Shown: positions 9,682 through 18,833, numbered from the stretch's first letter. The stretch is 55,354 bases of DNA from Rhodosalinus sediminis (GCF_003385555.1 NZ_QOHR01000019.1:1-55354); one strand, 5' to 3'. Program-made: numbers and translations. The notes: generated by a model from the letters alone, not told the origin.

Positions 9682-10960
9682 AGCGCAGCGCCTCCACCGG
9701 GTTCATGCGCGCCGCGCGCCGCGCGGGAAAGATCGTGACCACGAACGAGAGCCCGAGCGAGAGCGCGACGGCCGAGAGGACATCCCCAGCCTCGAGCTTG
9801 GCGGGCAGGTGATAGATGCCGCGCAGCGACGGGTCCCAGACGCCGCCGCCCGAGATGTAGTTCACCGCGGCGAAGATCGGGTCGATGTAGATCGCGAAGA
9901 GCACGCCGAGGACGACGCCCGCGAGCGTGCCGATCAGCCCGGTGAACGCCCCGCAGATGAAGAAGACGCGCAGCACCGCCCCCTCGGTCAGGCCCATGGT
10001 GCGCAGAATCCCGATGTCGCGGCCCTTGTTCTTGACCAGCATGATGAGGCCCGAGACGATGTTCATCGCCGCGATCAGGACGAGGATCGAGAGGATCACG
10101 AACATCACGTTGTCCTCGACCTCGAGCGCGCGCAGGAACGACCCCGAACTGTCGCGCCATGTCCAGAGCTGCACCGCGCCGCCGGCCGCCTGTCGGATCG
10201 CGGGGCCGTAGGCGTCGATCCGGTCGGGATCGCGGACCATGACCTCGATCTCGTCGGCCACGCCCTCGCGGTTGAAATAGCTCTGCGCCTCCGCGAAGGG
10301 CATGTAGATGCGCGTGCGGTCGATGTCGTAGCGCCCGGCGGTGAAGATGTAGGCGACCTCGTAGGTCTTGACGCGCGGGCTCGTGCCGAAGGCGGTTTTC
10401 ACGCCCTCGGGCGAGATCAGGCGGATCGTGTCGCCCGCCGCGAGGCCGAGCTGGCGCGCGATGCCGGAGCCGAGCGCGACCCCCGCGCCGAAGCGCGCGA
10501 TGTCGCCCGCGCTCTCCTCCGGGTCGGCGATGCGCGGCAGGGTGGCGAGATCGGCGGCGGCGATTCCGTAGACCTCGGCACCGGTGTTGCGCTGGTTGGC
10601 GGTCGCCATGACCTGCCCGCGCACGAGCGGCGCGGCGCGGGTGACGCCGGGCAGATCGGCGATGCGCGCCGCCATGCCCGCGTAGTCTTCGATCACGCGG
10701 TTCACCGCGCCGCGCGCGTCGGCCTCGGGCATGGCGTAGACGGTGACATGCGCGTTCGCGCCGAGGATCGTGTCCACGAACTCCGCCCGGAAGCCCGAGC
10801 GCACGGCGAGCGTGGCGATCAGCGCGAAGACGGCGAGGGTGATGCCGATCAGGCTGATCCAGGTCATCACCGAGACGCCGCCCTCGGCGCGCCGCGCGCG
10901 CAGGTAGCGCCAGGCGATCATCCACTCGAAGGCGGCGAAGGGGGGCGGCGTGCGGGCCAT
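9674..10960 (-). CDS. lolC: Lipoprotein-releasing ABC transporter permease LolC/LolE
   Basis: Membrane subunit of the Lol exporter, 428 residues. The family layout is clear: a short cytoplasmic start with [14 protein letters not shown], membrane segment 1 (about 35-58), a large periplasmic domain (about 60-285), then three C-terminal membrane segments of the FtsX fold with [24 protein letters not shown]. As in most alphaproteobacteria there is one permease gene here, which probably forms the complex on its own. The ATG at 10960 was preferred over a start 19 codons upstream because the upstream part lacks family character. Confidence 0.92.
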
Positions 10961-11301
10961 GGGCGCTCCGGTCGGGTCGCGCGGACACTCGCCCGAAGCC
11001 CCCGGAGGGTCAAGCACGAGGGCGCGCGCTCATCGGCCCCGGGCGGGGCCTCTTCGCGCGGAGCGCTCCGTGCCGGCGGAGGTCCTGACGCGCGGGGCCG
11101 ATGCGCCGGACGTCACCGGAGCGTCGCCCGCGGGCCCTTGGGCCGCGCACCGGTCCGTCTATCATGCATCCCGAGGCGCGAGTGCCGTCGGGACAGGCCA
11201 CCAGCGCAGCCCTGTCCGCGTCGGCCACCGCGTCATCCGGCGCAGGTCCACCTGCCCGCGCGCCGCGCGCGAGACGCGCCCGTCAGGGCGCACCGAGCGG
11301 C
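10961..11301. other. Gene-free stretch between lolC and the transglycosylase gene
   Basis: I see no supported gene in these 341 bases. Open frames exist only because stop codons are rare at this GC content, and their proteins are arginine/alanine-rich. The only structure noticed is a short hairpin at 11276-11291 close to the end of the transglycosylase gene. The lolC promoter should lie near 10960-11050 on the minus strand, but no convincing boxes were seen. Confidence 0.5.
11276..11291 (-). terminator. Short GC hairpin after the transglycosylase gene
   Basis: Arms GCGCCC and GGGCGC enclose a GTCA loop, 10 bases beyond the stop of the minus-strand lytic transglycosylase gene. There is no T-run, so it would be a weak or Rho-assisted terminator. 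A similar GTCA-loop hairpin follows hisG. Confidence 0.35.
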
Positions 11302-11784
11302 TCAGCCGAGGCCCGTCTCCTCCAGAAGCCCGAGGCGCTTGGCCTCGTAATAGTAGCCGCGCGCGTACCACATCACCGCGTCGTCGATGTCCCCGCCCGA
11401 GACGAGCCACGCGCCGCGCAGGTAGCGGCCGGCGTATTTCAGGTTCACCTCCGGCTCGAGGAGCGCGCGCGCCGGGCCGGTGTGGCCCATGCTGCGCGCC
11501 GTGGCCGGCAGGATCTGCATCAGCCCGTAATAGGGCCCCGCCGGATTGAGCGCGTCGGCGCGATAGTCGCTCTCGCGCTGGATGACCCGGTGGAAGAGCG
11601 CGCGCGGCACGCCGTGGCGGTCGGCCCACTCGTTCACCAGCCGGCGCATCGCGGGCGTCTCGCCGGGATTGAGCGGCGCGTCGGCGGACATGGTCGCGAC
11701 CTGCGCCCCCTCGCGCCCGCCCCCGCAGGCGGCGAGCGGCAGGAACACCAGGCCGAGGACGGCGCGGCGGGTCGGCTGGGGCAT
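11302..11784 (-). CDS. Lytic transglycosylase (SLT) domain lipoprotein
   Basis: A small peptidoglycan-cleaving protein of 160 residues. The N-terminus has a basic start, a hydrophobic stretch and a lipobox-like LAAC (Cys20), so it is probably a lipoprotein in the cell envelope. The SLT fold follows: the catalytic glutamate is in IQRESDY (about Glu70), then NPAGPYYGLMQILPATAR and the closing motif NLKYAGRYLRGA. The start has a strong ribosome site, AGGAGG, 7 bases upstream. The protein is short, essentially just the catalytic domain. Confidence 0.9.
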   Translation of the reverse strand: MPQPTRRAVLGLVFLPLAACGGGREGAQVATMSADAPLNPGETPAMRRLVNEWADRHGVPRALFHRVIQRESDYRADALNPAGPYYGLMQILPATARSMGHTGPARALLEPEVNLKYAGRYLRGAWLVSGGDIDDAVMWYARGYYYEAKRLGLLEETGLG

Positions 11785-11889
11785 GGGCGGCCTCCTATCC
11801 CTTGGTCACCCTACGCGCCACGCGCCCGGGAAATCCAGCCGCCTTGTCCGCCTTGTCCGGGCGCGCGCGGCGTGCGAGACCTTCGCCCC

Positions 11890-13011
11890 ATGACGTTTCC
11901 GCGCTTCACCGAGCTCGTCGAGAGCCTGCCCGCCACCGTGCCCTTCGTCGGTCCCGAGACGCAGGAACGCGCCCGCGGGCGCCCCTTCGACGCGCGCCTC
12001 GGCGCGAACGAGAGCGTCTTCGGCCCCTCGCCCCGGGCGGTCGCCGCGATGCAGGAGGCCGCCGCCGAGGCCTGGAAATACGGCGATTCGACGAGCCACG
12101 ACCTGCGCCACGCGCTCGCCGCGCACCACGGCATCACGCCCGAGCACGTCATCGTCGGCGAGGGGATCGACGGCCTGCTCGGCTATCTGGTGCGGATGCT
12201 GGTCGCGCCGGGCGACGCGGTGGTGACATCGGCGGGCGCCTATCCGACCTTCAACTACCACGTCGCGGGCTACGGCGGAGCGCTCCACAAGGTGGCCTAC
12301 CGCAACGACCGCGAGGACCCCGAGGCGCTCGCCGCCCGGGCGGCGGAGGTGGACGCGAAGCTCCTCTACCTCTCCAACCCGGACAACCCGATGGGCACCT
12401 GGCACGGGCCGGAGACGATTCTGGCGCTTCTCGACGCGCTGCCCGGGGGTTGCCTCCTGGTGCTCGACGAGGCCTACGTCGATTTCGCGCCCGCCGGCAC
12501 CGCGCCCGCGATCGACCCGGACGACCCGCGCGTGATCCGGATGCGGACCTTTTCCAAGGGCTACGGCCTCGCCGGGGCGCGCGTGGGCTACGCGCTCGCC
12601 GCGCCCGCGCTGATCGCGGCCTTCGAGAAGATCCGCAATCACTTCGGCATGACCCGCATGGCGCAGGCCGGTGCGCTCGCGGCGCTCCGGGATCAGGACT
12701 GGCTCGCGCATGTGATCGCGGAGACGGCGGCGGGCCGGGACGGGATCGCGCGGATCGCGCGCGAGAACGGCCTGTCCACCCTGCCCTCGGCGACGAACTT
12801 CGTCGCGGTGGACTGCGGGCGCGACGGCGCCTTCGCGCGGCGCGTGCTCGAGGGGCTCGTCGCGCGCGGCGTCTTCGTGCGGATGCCCGGCGTCGCGCCG
12901 CTCGACCGCTGCATCCGGGTCACCGCCGGGCGGGCGCAGGACCTCGCCCATCTCGCCCGCGCCCTGCCCGAGGCGCTCGCCGCCGCGGAGGAGGCCCCGG
13001 CGGAGGGCTGA
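11890..13011 (+). CDS. PLP-dependent aminotransferase, HisC-like (class I/II)
   Basis: Fold type I aminotransferase of 373 residues. It has the HisC-like opening LGANESVFGPSPRA, NPDNPMGT with the cofactor-contacting Asn/Pro, DEAYVDF, and the Schiff-base lysine in TFSKGYGLAGARVGY. The ATG at 11890 was chosen because similarity begins there; the frame is open upstream without family character. HisC-type enzymes make histidinol phosphate, but several related proteins act on phenylalanine or other amino acids, and the other his genes lie 13 kb away. I therefore leave the substrate open. It is divergent from the transglycosylase gene. Confidence 0.88.
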   Translation: MTFPRFTELVESLPATVPFVGPETQERARGRPFDARLGANESVFGPSPRAVAAMQEAAAEAWKYGDSTSHDLRHALAAHHGITPEHVIVGEGIDGLLGYLVRMLVAPGDAVVTSAGAYPTFNYHVAGYGGALHKVAYRNDREDPEALAARAAEVDAKLLYLSNPDNPMGTWHGPETILALLDALPGGCLLVLDEAYVDFAPAGTAPAIDPDDPRVIRMRTFSKGYGLAGARVGYALAAPALIAAFEKIRNHFGMTRMAQAGALAALRDQDWLAHVIAETAAGRDGIARIARENGLSTLPSATNFVAVDCGRDGAFARRVLEGLVARGVFVRMPGVAPLDRCIRVTAGRAQDLAHLARALPEALAAAEEAPAEG

Positions 13012-13418
13012 GCGGGCGAAGAAGGCATCTTCGGAAGCGCTCTGCAGACGGCCGGGCGCACGCGGCGCGATGCCATCGGCGGGATGGTGCAGAGGCACAA
13101 CGGCCGGCCCCGAGGCTGCCGCGCGCGGACTTCCCCCACAGGCCGCCCCGCCACCCCGAAGCCGGCCGACACCAAGGACGCGCGGGCGAGGACCGCCGTC
13201 GATGCAGCCGCAGCGCAGCGTGCAGCCGTCCCGCAGACGTGCAGATGCGCCCGAGACAGCCGGTCGCCCGGGCACCACGGACACGCGGGCGCCAGCGACC
13301 TTCAACGCTGCGCCTCCGTCACGGCCACCCTGCCCGCGGGCGGCGCCCCCTGTCTGGTGAAGGTGGTGCAGGACCCCCGGTGCGGACGGGCGCCCGTCCC
13401 CCGCGCCCCGGACCCGTC
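13012..13418. other. Gene-free stretch after the aminotransferase
   Basis: These 407 bases lie between the convergent ends of the aminotransferase and oxygenase genes. The open frames here give only arginine, proline and alanine-rich products, with no recognisable domain or good ribosome site. I see no tRNA, large palindrome or repeat. It could hold a decayed gene, but nothing specific supports that. Confidence 0.45.
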
Positions 13419-14345
13419 TCAGCCGCCGGCGAGGTGCAGATAGGTCTCCTCGAACCGCTTCTTCAGATGCGGGCCGGCGCGGATCACCTTGCCCGATCCG
13501 GGCGGAGCCACGTTCGCGTCCCAGTCGGGATTGACGAAGAGCGGCACCGAAACGCGCTCCGCCGCGCCGCCGACGACGCGATGCGGCGTCGCGCGCACGC
13601 GCCCGTCGGTCCACATCTCGAGCATCTCGCCGAAGTTGACGATGAACTCCCCCGGCGGCGCGCTGACCGCGACCCAGTCGCCGGAGGGCGCCATCACCTC
13701 GAGCCCGCCGACGCCGTCGGTCGCCAGCAGGGTCAGGCAGCCGTAGTCCGTGTGCGCGCCGATGCCAAAGTCCCGCGCGCCCGCGCCCTCGGGCCGCGGC
13801 GGGTAGTAGTTCCCCCGCAGGAGCGCCATCGGCCGCGTGAACTTGTCCGCGAAATAATCGGGCGGCTGGCCGAGCGCGGCGGCCACGGCGCGCAGGAGCC
13901 GGAGGCTCACCCCCAGCGCGGCGCGCTGGTAGCGCTCCAGCGTCGCGCGGAACGCCGGCATGTCCTTGGGCCAGAGGTTGTCGGCATAGACGGCCAGCCC
14001 CTCCTCCCGCCACGGGTCGTCGGCGGCGAGTTCGTAGCCGCAGTCGAAGACCTCCTTGTAGTCGGGGTTGGCCCGTGGATCGACGCGCTCGGAGCGTGGC
14101 GCGCCCCAGCCGCGGTTGGCGCCGGTGCGCGCCATGTCCACCGCGCGCTTCTCCGCCTCCGGCCGGCGGAAGAAGGCGCGGTAGGCGTCGAGCAGCGCCT
14201 CGACCTCGGCCCGCGGGATCGCCGTCGCGTGCAGCGTGAGAAAGCCGGCGGTCTCCACGCCCGCGCGGAGCCGCGCGAGGGCCTCGGGGTCTCCGGCGTC
14301 GAGCGCGCGGGCGTCGAGGCGGGGGATCGTCGTCGCATCGGTCAT
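13419..14345 (-). CDS. Isopenicillin N synthase-family 2-oxoglutarate/Fe(II) oxygenase
   Basis: A non-haem iron oxygenase of 308 residues. The iron-binding facial triad is visible as HTD in IGAHTDYGCLTLL and the distal His in TPHRVVGG, and the 2-oxoglutarate-contacting RxS motif is present as RVSVPLFVNP. The N-terminal region GFLTLHATAIP and AEKRAVDMARTGANRGW match the DIOX_N segment. Bacterial members act on varied small molecules, and the substrate here is unknown. The gene is divergent from tpiA, about 100 bases apart. Confidence 0.92.
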   Translation of the reverse strand: MTDATTIPRLDARALDAGDPEALARLRAGVETAGFLTLHATAIPRAEVEALLDAYRAFFRRPEAEKRAVDMARTGANRGWGAPRSERVDPRANPDYKEVFDCGYELAADDPWREEGLAVYADNLWPKDMPAFRATLERYQRAALGVSLRLLRAVAAALGQPPDYFADKFTRPMALLRGNYYPPRPEGAGARDFGIGAHTDYGCLTLLATDGVGGLEVMAPSGDWVAVSAPPGEFIVNFGEMLEMWTDGRVRATPHRVVGGAAERVSVPLFVNPDWDANVAPPGSGKVIRAGPHLKKRFEETYLHLAGG

Positions 14346-14445
14346 GCCGCGAGGGTAGCGGGCGGGACGCGCGGCGCAAGCCGGGCTTGACCCGATCCGC
14401 CCCGTCTAGGAAGAGCGGGGCACCGGCATCACGAGGGAGCACGGC

Positions 14446-15201
14446 ATGCGGCGCAGGCTCGCGGCAGGAAACTGGAAGATGAACGGCTCGCGCGCGGCGC
14501 TCGCCGAGATCGCGGCGCTGGCGGAGGCCTTCCCCGCCCCCGCCTCCGAGATCGTGCTCTGCCCGCCGGCGACGCTCCTCGCCCCGGCCGCCGCGCGCGC
14601 CGAGGGCACGGCCCTTCGGCTCGGCGGGCAGGATTGCCACCCCGAGCCCCGCGGCGCGCACACCGGCGACATCGCCGCGCCGATGCTCGCCGAGGCGGGC
14701 GCGGCCTACGTCATCCTCGGCCACTCGGAGCGCCGGGCCGACCACGGCGAGACGAGCGCGCAGGTCCGCGCCAAGGCCGCCGCCGCGCAGGACGCCGGCC
14801 TCACCGCGATCGTCTGCGTCGGAGAAAGCCTCGCCGAGCGCGACGCGGGCGAGACGCTCTCGATCGTCGGCGCGCAGATGGCCGAGTCGATCCCCGAGGA
14901 CGCGACCGCGGAGGCGCTCGTCCTCGCCTACGAGCCGGTCTGGGCGATCGGCACGGGGCGCACCGCGACCTCCGCGCAGATCGCGGAGGTGCACGATTTC
15001 ATGCGCGCCGAGCTCACGCGGCGCTTCGGCGCCGGGACGGGCGACGCCGTGCGCCTCCTCTACGGCGGCTCGGTGAAGGGCGCGAACGCCGCCGAGATCT
15101 TCGCCACCTCCAACGTGGACGGCGCGCTCGTCGGCGGCGCGAGCCTCACGGCCGCGGACTTCGGTCCCATCGTGGCCGCGCTGGAGGCCGCCGAGGCATG
15201 A
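14446..15201 (+). CDS. tpiA: Triosephosphate isomerase
   Basis: Interconverts dihydroxyacetone phosphate and glyceraldehyde 3-phosphate in glycolysis and the Calvin cycle. All active-site elements are present: AGNWKMN with Lys11, GHSERR with His93, YEPVWAIGTG with Glu163, and the phosphate-binding YGGSVKGAN. Length (251) is normal. The start has GAGGGAGC upstream. The stop overlaps the start of an iron permease gene (ATGA), an unusual partner for a glycolytic enzyme. Confidence 0.97.
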   Translation: MRRRLAAGNWKMNGSRAALAEIAALAEAFPAPASEIVLCPPATLLAPAAARAEGTALRLGGQDCHPEPRGAHTGDIAAPMLAEAGAAYVILGHSERRADHGETSAQVRAKAAAAQDAGLTAIVCVGESLAERDAGETLSIVGAQMAESIPEDATAEALVLAYEPVWAIGTGRTATSAQIAEVHDFMRAELTRRFGAGTGDAVRLLYGGSVKGANAAEIFATSNVDGALVGGASLTAADFGPIVAALEAAEA

Positions 15202-16898
15202 GCCGGCGGCGGGCAGAGCTCGGCAGGCTCGGCGCGGCGCTGCGCGCCGGCGCCCTCGCGGCGGCGGCGCTCTGCCTCCTGCCGATGCTCGCCGTGGCGA
15301 TCGCGGCGGCCACCGGCTCGCTCGACACGCTCGGCCATCTCGCCGACACGGTGCTCGGGCGCTACACGGTCACGACGCTGCAGCTCGTGGTGCTGGTCGC
15401 CCTCGGCACGGCGGCGATCGGCACCGGCGCGGCCTGGCTGGTGACGACGACGCGCTTTCCCGGCGTACGCCTCTTCGAGGTGGCGCTGGCGCTGCCGCTC
15501 GCCTTCCCGGCCTACGTGATCGGCTACGCCTACACCGATTTCCTCGACCACCCCGGCGCCGTGCAGACGCTCCTGCGCGAGGTGACGGGATGGGGCCCGC
15601 GCGAGTACTGGTTCCCAGAGGTCCGCTCGACGGGCGGGGCGGCGGCCATGCTGACCCTCGTGCTCTATCCTTACGTCTACCTGCTCGCCCGCGCGGCCTT
15701 CCTGCAGCAGTCGGCGACCGCGAATCTCGCCGCGCGCGCGCTCGGACAGGGGCCCTGGGGCGCCTTCTTCCGCGTCTCGCTGCCGATGGCGCGGCCGGCG
15801 ATCGCGGGCGGCGTGCTGCTCGCCGTGATGGAGACCATCGCGGATTTCGGCACCGTGAGCTACTTCGGCGTGCAGACCTTCGCCGTCGGCATCTACCAGA
15901 GCTGGTTCGCCATGGCCGACCGCGCGGCGGCCGCGCAGCTCGCGCTCTGCCTTCTGGTCTTCGCGCTCTTCCTCGCCGTGCTGGAGCGCGTCACGCGCGG
16001 CGACGCCCGCCACCACGACACCGGGCGGCGCCACGAGGCGCGCGCGGCGGTGCCGCTCACCGGCTGGGCGGCCTGGGCCGCGGTGGCGGTCTGCGGGCTG
16101 CCGGTGCTCTTCGGCTTCCTGCTGCCCGCGGGGCTTCTCCTCGAGATGGCGATCGGCTCGGGGCAGAACCTGCTCTCGGAGCGCTACCTCGAGTTCATCC
16201 GAAATTCCATCACCCTCGCCGGGACGGCGGCCGTGGTCACGGTCGGGGCGGCGGTGCTCCTCGGCGCCTACCAGCGGCTTGAGCCGGGACGGCTCTCGAC
16301 CGGGGCGGCGAGCGTCTCGCGCATCGGCTACGCGGTGCCGGGCGGGGTGATCGCCGTCGGGCTCCTCGTGCCCTTCGCCGCGCTCGACAACGCGATCGAC
16401 GCCTTCATGGAGGCGCGCTTCGGGATCGACACGGGGCTTCTCTTCACCGGCTCGATCTGGCTGCTGGTGGCGGCCTACACGATCCGCTTCATGGCCGCGG
16501 CGCTCAACACCTACGACGGGGGACAGGCCGGGCTGAACACCAACATGGACGCCGTCGCGCGCACGCTCGGCGCCACGCCGGGCGCGCTGGTGCGCCGGAT
16601 CCACCTGCCGATCCTGCGGCCCTCGGTGCTGACCGCGCTGCTGATCGTCTTCGTCGACGTGATGAAGGAACTGCCCGCGACGCTCATCATGCGGCCCTTC
16701 AACTTCGACACGCTCGCCGTGCAGGCCCATCGCCTCGCCGCCGACGAGCGCCTCGCGGGCGCCGCGGTGCCGAGCCTCGTCATCGTCGCCGTGGGCCTCC
16801 TGCCGGTGGCGCTGGTCTGCCGCTCGCTCGGCGCGCGCCGCCGCCTGCCGCGCGCCACGCCGGCCCCGACCGCGGAGCTGCCCGGCGCGGCGGAGTGA
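15198..16898 (+). CDS. Ferric-iron-type ABC transporter permease (FbpB-like)
   Basis: A double-length permease of 566 residues with about 12 membrane segments and two BPD_transp_1 halves. The two cytoplasmic EAA-type loops are visible: the first in AARALGQGPWGAFFRVSLPMARPAI, shown by its glycine and following LP, and the second in ARTLGATPGALVRRIHLP. This fused layout is that of FbpB/SfuB iron(III) permeases. The ATG at 15198 overlaps the tpiA stop, so translation is probably coupled to tpiA. No ATPase gene (fbpC) is adjacent. The matching binding protein is the convergent gene at 17189-18220. Confidence 0.9.
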   Translation: MSRRRAELGRLGAALRAGALAAAALCLLPMLAVAIAAATGSLDTLGHLADTVLGRYTVTTLQLVVLVALGTAAIGTGAAWLVTTTRFPGVRLFEVALALPLAFPAYVIGYAYTDFLDHPGAVQTLLREVTGWGPREYWFPEVRSTGGAAAMLTLVLYPYVYLLARAAFLQQSATANLAARALGQGPWGAFFRVSLPMARPAIAGGVLLAVMETIADFGTVSYFGVQTFAVGIYQSWFAMADRAAAAQLALCLLVFALFLAVLERVTRGDARHHDTGRRHEARAAVPLTGWAAWAAVAVCGLPVLFGFLLPAGLLLEMAIGSGQNLLSERYLEFIRNSITLAGTAAVVTVGAAVLLGAYQRLEPGRLSTGAASVSRIGYAVPGGVIAVGLLVPFAALDNAIDAFMEARFGIDTGLLFTGSIWLLVAAYTIRFMAAALNTYDGGQAGLNTNMDAVARTLGATPGALVRRIHLPILRPSVLTALLIVFVDVMKELPATLIMRPFNFDTLAVQAHRLAADERLAGAAVPSLVIVAVGLLPVALVCRSLGARRRLPRATPAPTAELPGAAE

Positions 16899-16931
16899 GC
16901 GCCGACCGGCGAACAGGCGGAGACCGCGCGG

Positions 16932-17003
16932 AGGGGGGCTGTCTGCCCCCCTCTTGGCCTTCGGCCAATTCACCCCCAGAGAGTATTTGTACCAAGATGA
17001 TGG
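16932..17003 (-). repeat. Dispersed hairpin repeat, copy 1
   Basis: Read on the minus strand this unit runs CCATCATCTTGG, an AT-richer box ending in AATACTC, GGGGGTGAATTGGCC, GAA, GGCCAA, and then a G-rich/C-rich hairpin. Internal hairpins are 16954-16968 (TTGGCC/GGCCAA) and 16932-16952 (AGGGGGGC/GCCCCCCT). It nearly matches copy 3 at 50655-50721 over its whole length. It lies between convergent genes and may also act as a terminator. Confidence 0.85.
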
Positions 17004-17039
17004 ATCAGCGCCTGCCCCATCATCTTGGCCCAAATACTC
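16981..17039. repeat. Inverted pair of the CCATCATCTTGG repeat core
   Basis: The arm at 16981-17003 and the arm at 17017-17039 are complementary at 21 of 23 positions, with a 13-base spacer. Copy 2 begins at 17017 in plus orientation and matches the other copies only up to about 17042, after which it continues with its own hairpin GAGGGGC/GCCCCTC. In RNA the two arms would form a long stem between the convergent iron permease and iron-binding protein genes. Confidence 0.85.
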
Positions 17040-17188
17040 CGGGGAGCGCGAGGGGCAGCGCCCCTCGCCCGCCGGTGAAAGCGTGCGGCCGCAAGGCCGC
17101 TCCGCTCGCTTCAGGCGACGCGAAAGGGGCGCGATCCGTGTCGGACCGCGCCCCGCATGGCGTCGTCGTCAGGCCGTGGCGGCCGGGA

Positions 17189-18220
17189 TCACTCCCAGCC
17201 GACCTCGTTGAAGATGCGCTGCGCGGCCGGGACGTTCTCGGCGATCGCGGTGTGGTCGAGGTCGTCGGGCTTGAAGAAGCCGAGCTCGGCCACCGAGGGC
17301 GAGAGCGCGACGCCCGGCACGGCCGGGTATTCGTCGTTGCCCGCCGAGAAGTATTCCTGCGCGGATTCGGAGGTCAGGTACTCGAGGAAGCGGATCGCGT
17401 TGTCGCGGTTCGGCGCATGCGCGGCGACGCCGCCGCCCGAGAGGTTCATGTGCGCGCCGAAGCTGTCCTGGTTCGGGAAGACCCAGCCGATCCCCTCGAG
17501 GCTGTCGGAGAGGCCGTCCACGTCCTTACGGATCGCGCGGGCGAAGTAGTAGGTGTTCGACATGGCGATGTCGCATTCGCCCGAGACGATGCCGCGCAGC
17601 TGGTCGGTGTCGCCGCCCTGCGGGTCGCGGGCGAAGTTGTCGACCACCGCCGCGGCCCAGTCGCGCGCGGCGTCCTCGCCGAGGTGCTCGATCAGCGCGG
17701 CGAGGATCGTCTGCGAGTAGACGTTGGTGCCCGAGCGGATGCAGACCATGCCCTCGTATTCGTCGCTCGCCAGATCCTGGTAGGTCTGCGGCGGGTTGGC
17801 GACCTCGTCCTTGTCGTAGAACAGGATGCGCGCGCGCTGCGAGAAGCCGAACCACTCGTCGTCCTCGTCCTGCAGGTAGTCCGGAATGCGCGTCTCGAGC
17901 ACGTCGGAGGAGATCGACTGCAGAAGCCCCATGTCCTTCGCGCGCTCGAGGCGCGAGGTGTCCACGGTGAGCAGCACGTCAGCCGGCGAGTTCTCGCCCT
18001 CGGCTTCCATCCGCGCGAGGAGCTCGTCGGCGTTGCCCTCGATGCGGTTGATGGTGATGCCGGTCATCTCCTCGAAGTCGGAGTAGAGCCGCTCGTCGGT
18101 GTCGTAGTGGCGCGAGGAGTAGAGGTTGAGCTCGCCCTGCGCGAAGAGCGCGGGCGCCGAGGTCAGCGCCACCGCGAGCGCGGCGGCGCCGGTCAGCGCG
18201 GTGCGGTGAAATCCTGTCAT
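17189..18220 (-). CDS. Ferric-iron ABC transporter substrate-binding protein (FbpA-like)
   Basis: Periplasmic binding protein of 343 residues. A signal peptide (about 1-27, cleavage near LFAQG) precedes the mature start ELNLYSSRHYDTDE, typical of the FbpA/FutA group. The tyrosine pair in SNTYYFAR is where this family binds iron(III). The ATG at 18220 has GGAG seven bases upstream, favouring it over an upstream start 11 codons away. The gene converges on the permease gene at 15198-16898 instead of leading it, so the two halves of the transporter have separate promoters. Confidence 0.93.
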   Translation of the reverse strand: MTGFHRTALTGAAALAVALTSAPALFAQGELNLYSSRHYDTDERLYSDFEEMTGITINRIEGNADELLARMEAEGENSPADVLLTVDTSRLERAKDMGLLQSISSDVLETRIPDYLQDEDDEWFGFSQRARILFYDKDEVANPPQTYQDLASDEYEGMVCIRSGTNVYSQTILAALIEHLGEDAARDWAAAVVDNFARDPQGGDTDQLRGIVSGECDIAMSNTYYFARAIRKDVDGLSDSLEGIGWVFPNQDSFGAHMNLSGGGVAAHAPNRDNAIRFLEYLTSESAQEYFSAGNDEYPAVPGVALSPSVAELGFFKPDDLDHTAIAENVPAAQRIFNEVGWE

Positions 18221-18377
18221 GGGATACTCCCTGATCTGCTGCGCGCCGGCCATTCCCGACGCAAACGCTCGGATAAAGGATTGCGCGACGCGGTCAAGAC
18301 TTTTCCGACAGGATCACTCGACTTTCCGGCGCCGGGGCCCGACGCCGGCCGACGGGGGCGCCCGAGGCGCGCGGCGC

Positions 18378-18833
18378 CTAGACCGGCAGTTCCGTCGTCG
18401 CCTTGATCTGTTCCATCGACAGGAGCGCGGTGACCTCGTGCACCTTCACCTGCGCGATCAGCGCCTGATAGAAGGTGTCGTAGGCGCGGGCGTTGGGCAC
18501 GCGGACCTTCAGGATGTAGTCGATGTCGCCGGCGAGGCGGTGCGCCTCCAGCACCTCGGGGCGCGCGCGCACCGCCTCGAGGAACGCGTTCTGCCAGCCG
18601 CTCTCGTGCTCGGCCGTGCGGATCAGGACGAAGAAGCAGGCCTCGAGCCCCAGCGCCTCGGCGTCGAGGAGCACGGTCTGTTTGCCGACGACGCCCGCCT
18701 CGCGCATCTTGCGGATGCGGTTCCAGACCGGCGTCTTGGACGAGCCGACCGCGCGCGCGATCTGTTCGAGGGATTGCCCGGCGTCGCGCTGAAGCTCGCG
18801 CAGGATCCTGCGGTCGATCTCGTCGAGCTGCAT
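18378..18833 (-). CDS. Lrp/AsnC family transcriptional regulator
   Basis: A small regulator of 151 residues. It starts MQLDEIDRRILRELQRDAG, the standard Lrp opening, followed by a winged helix-turn-helix (about 20-45: SLEQIARAVGSSKTPVWNRIRKM) and a C-terminal RAM ligand-binding domain with GDIDYILKVRV. The ribosome site AAGGAGAGG decides the ATG at 18833 over an upstream start 32 codons earlier. It is divergent from the ferredoxin-NADP reductase gene and could control that gene or its own promoter; the effector is probably an amino acid, as in the family. Confidence 0.93.
   Translation of the reverse strand: MQLDEIDRRILRELQRDAGQSLEQIARAVGSSKTPVWNRIRKMREAGVVGKQTVLLDAEALGLEACFFVLIRTAEHESGWQNAFLEAVRARPEVLEAHRLAGDIDYILKVRVPNARAYDTFYQALIAQVKVHEVTALLSMEQIKATTELPV

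Noticed and set aside
14387-14412. Promoter of tpiA (TTGACC and TAGGAA)
   Set aside because: The boxes are only 14 bases apart, too close for a standard sigma-70 promoter.
11806-14994. Minus-strand open frame of 1062 codons
   Set aside because: It is antisense to the aminotransferase and tpiA and has no domain or ribosome site. The real minus-strand gene here is the oxygenase in another frame.
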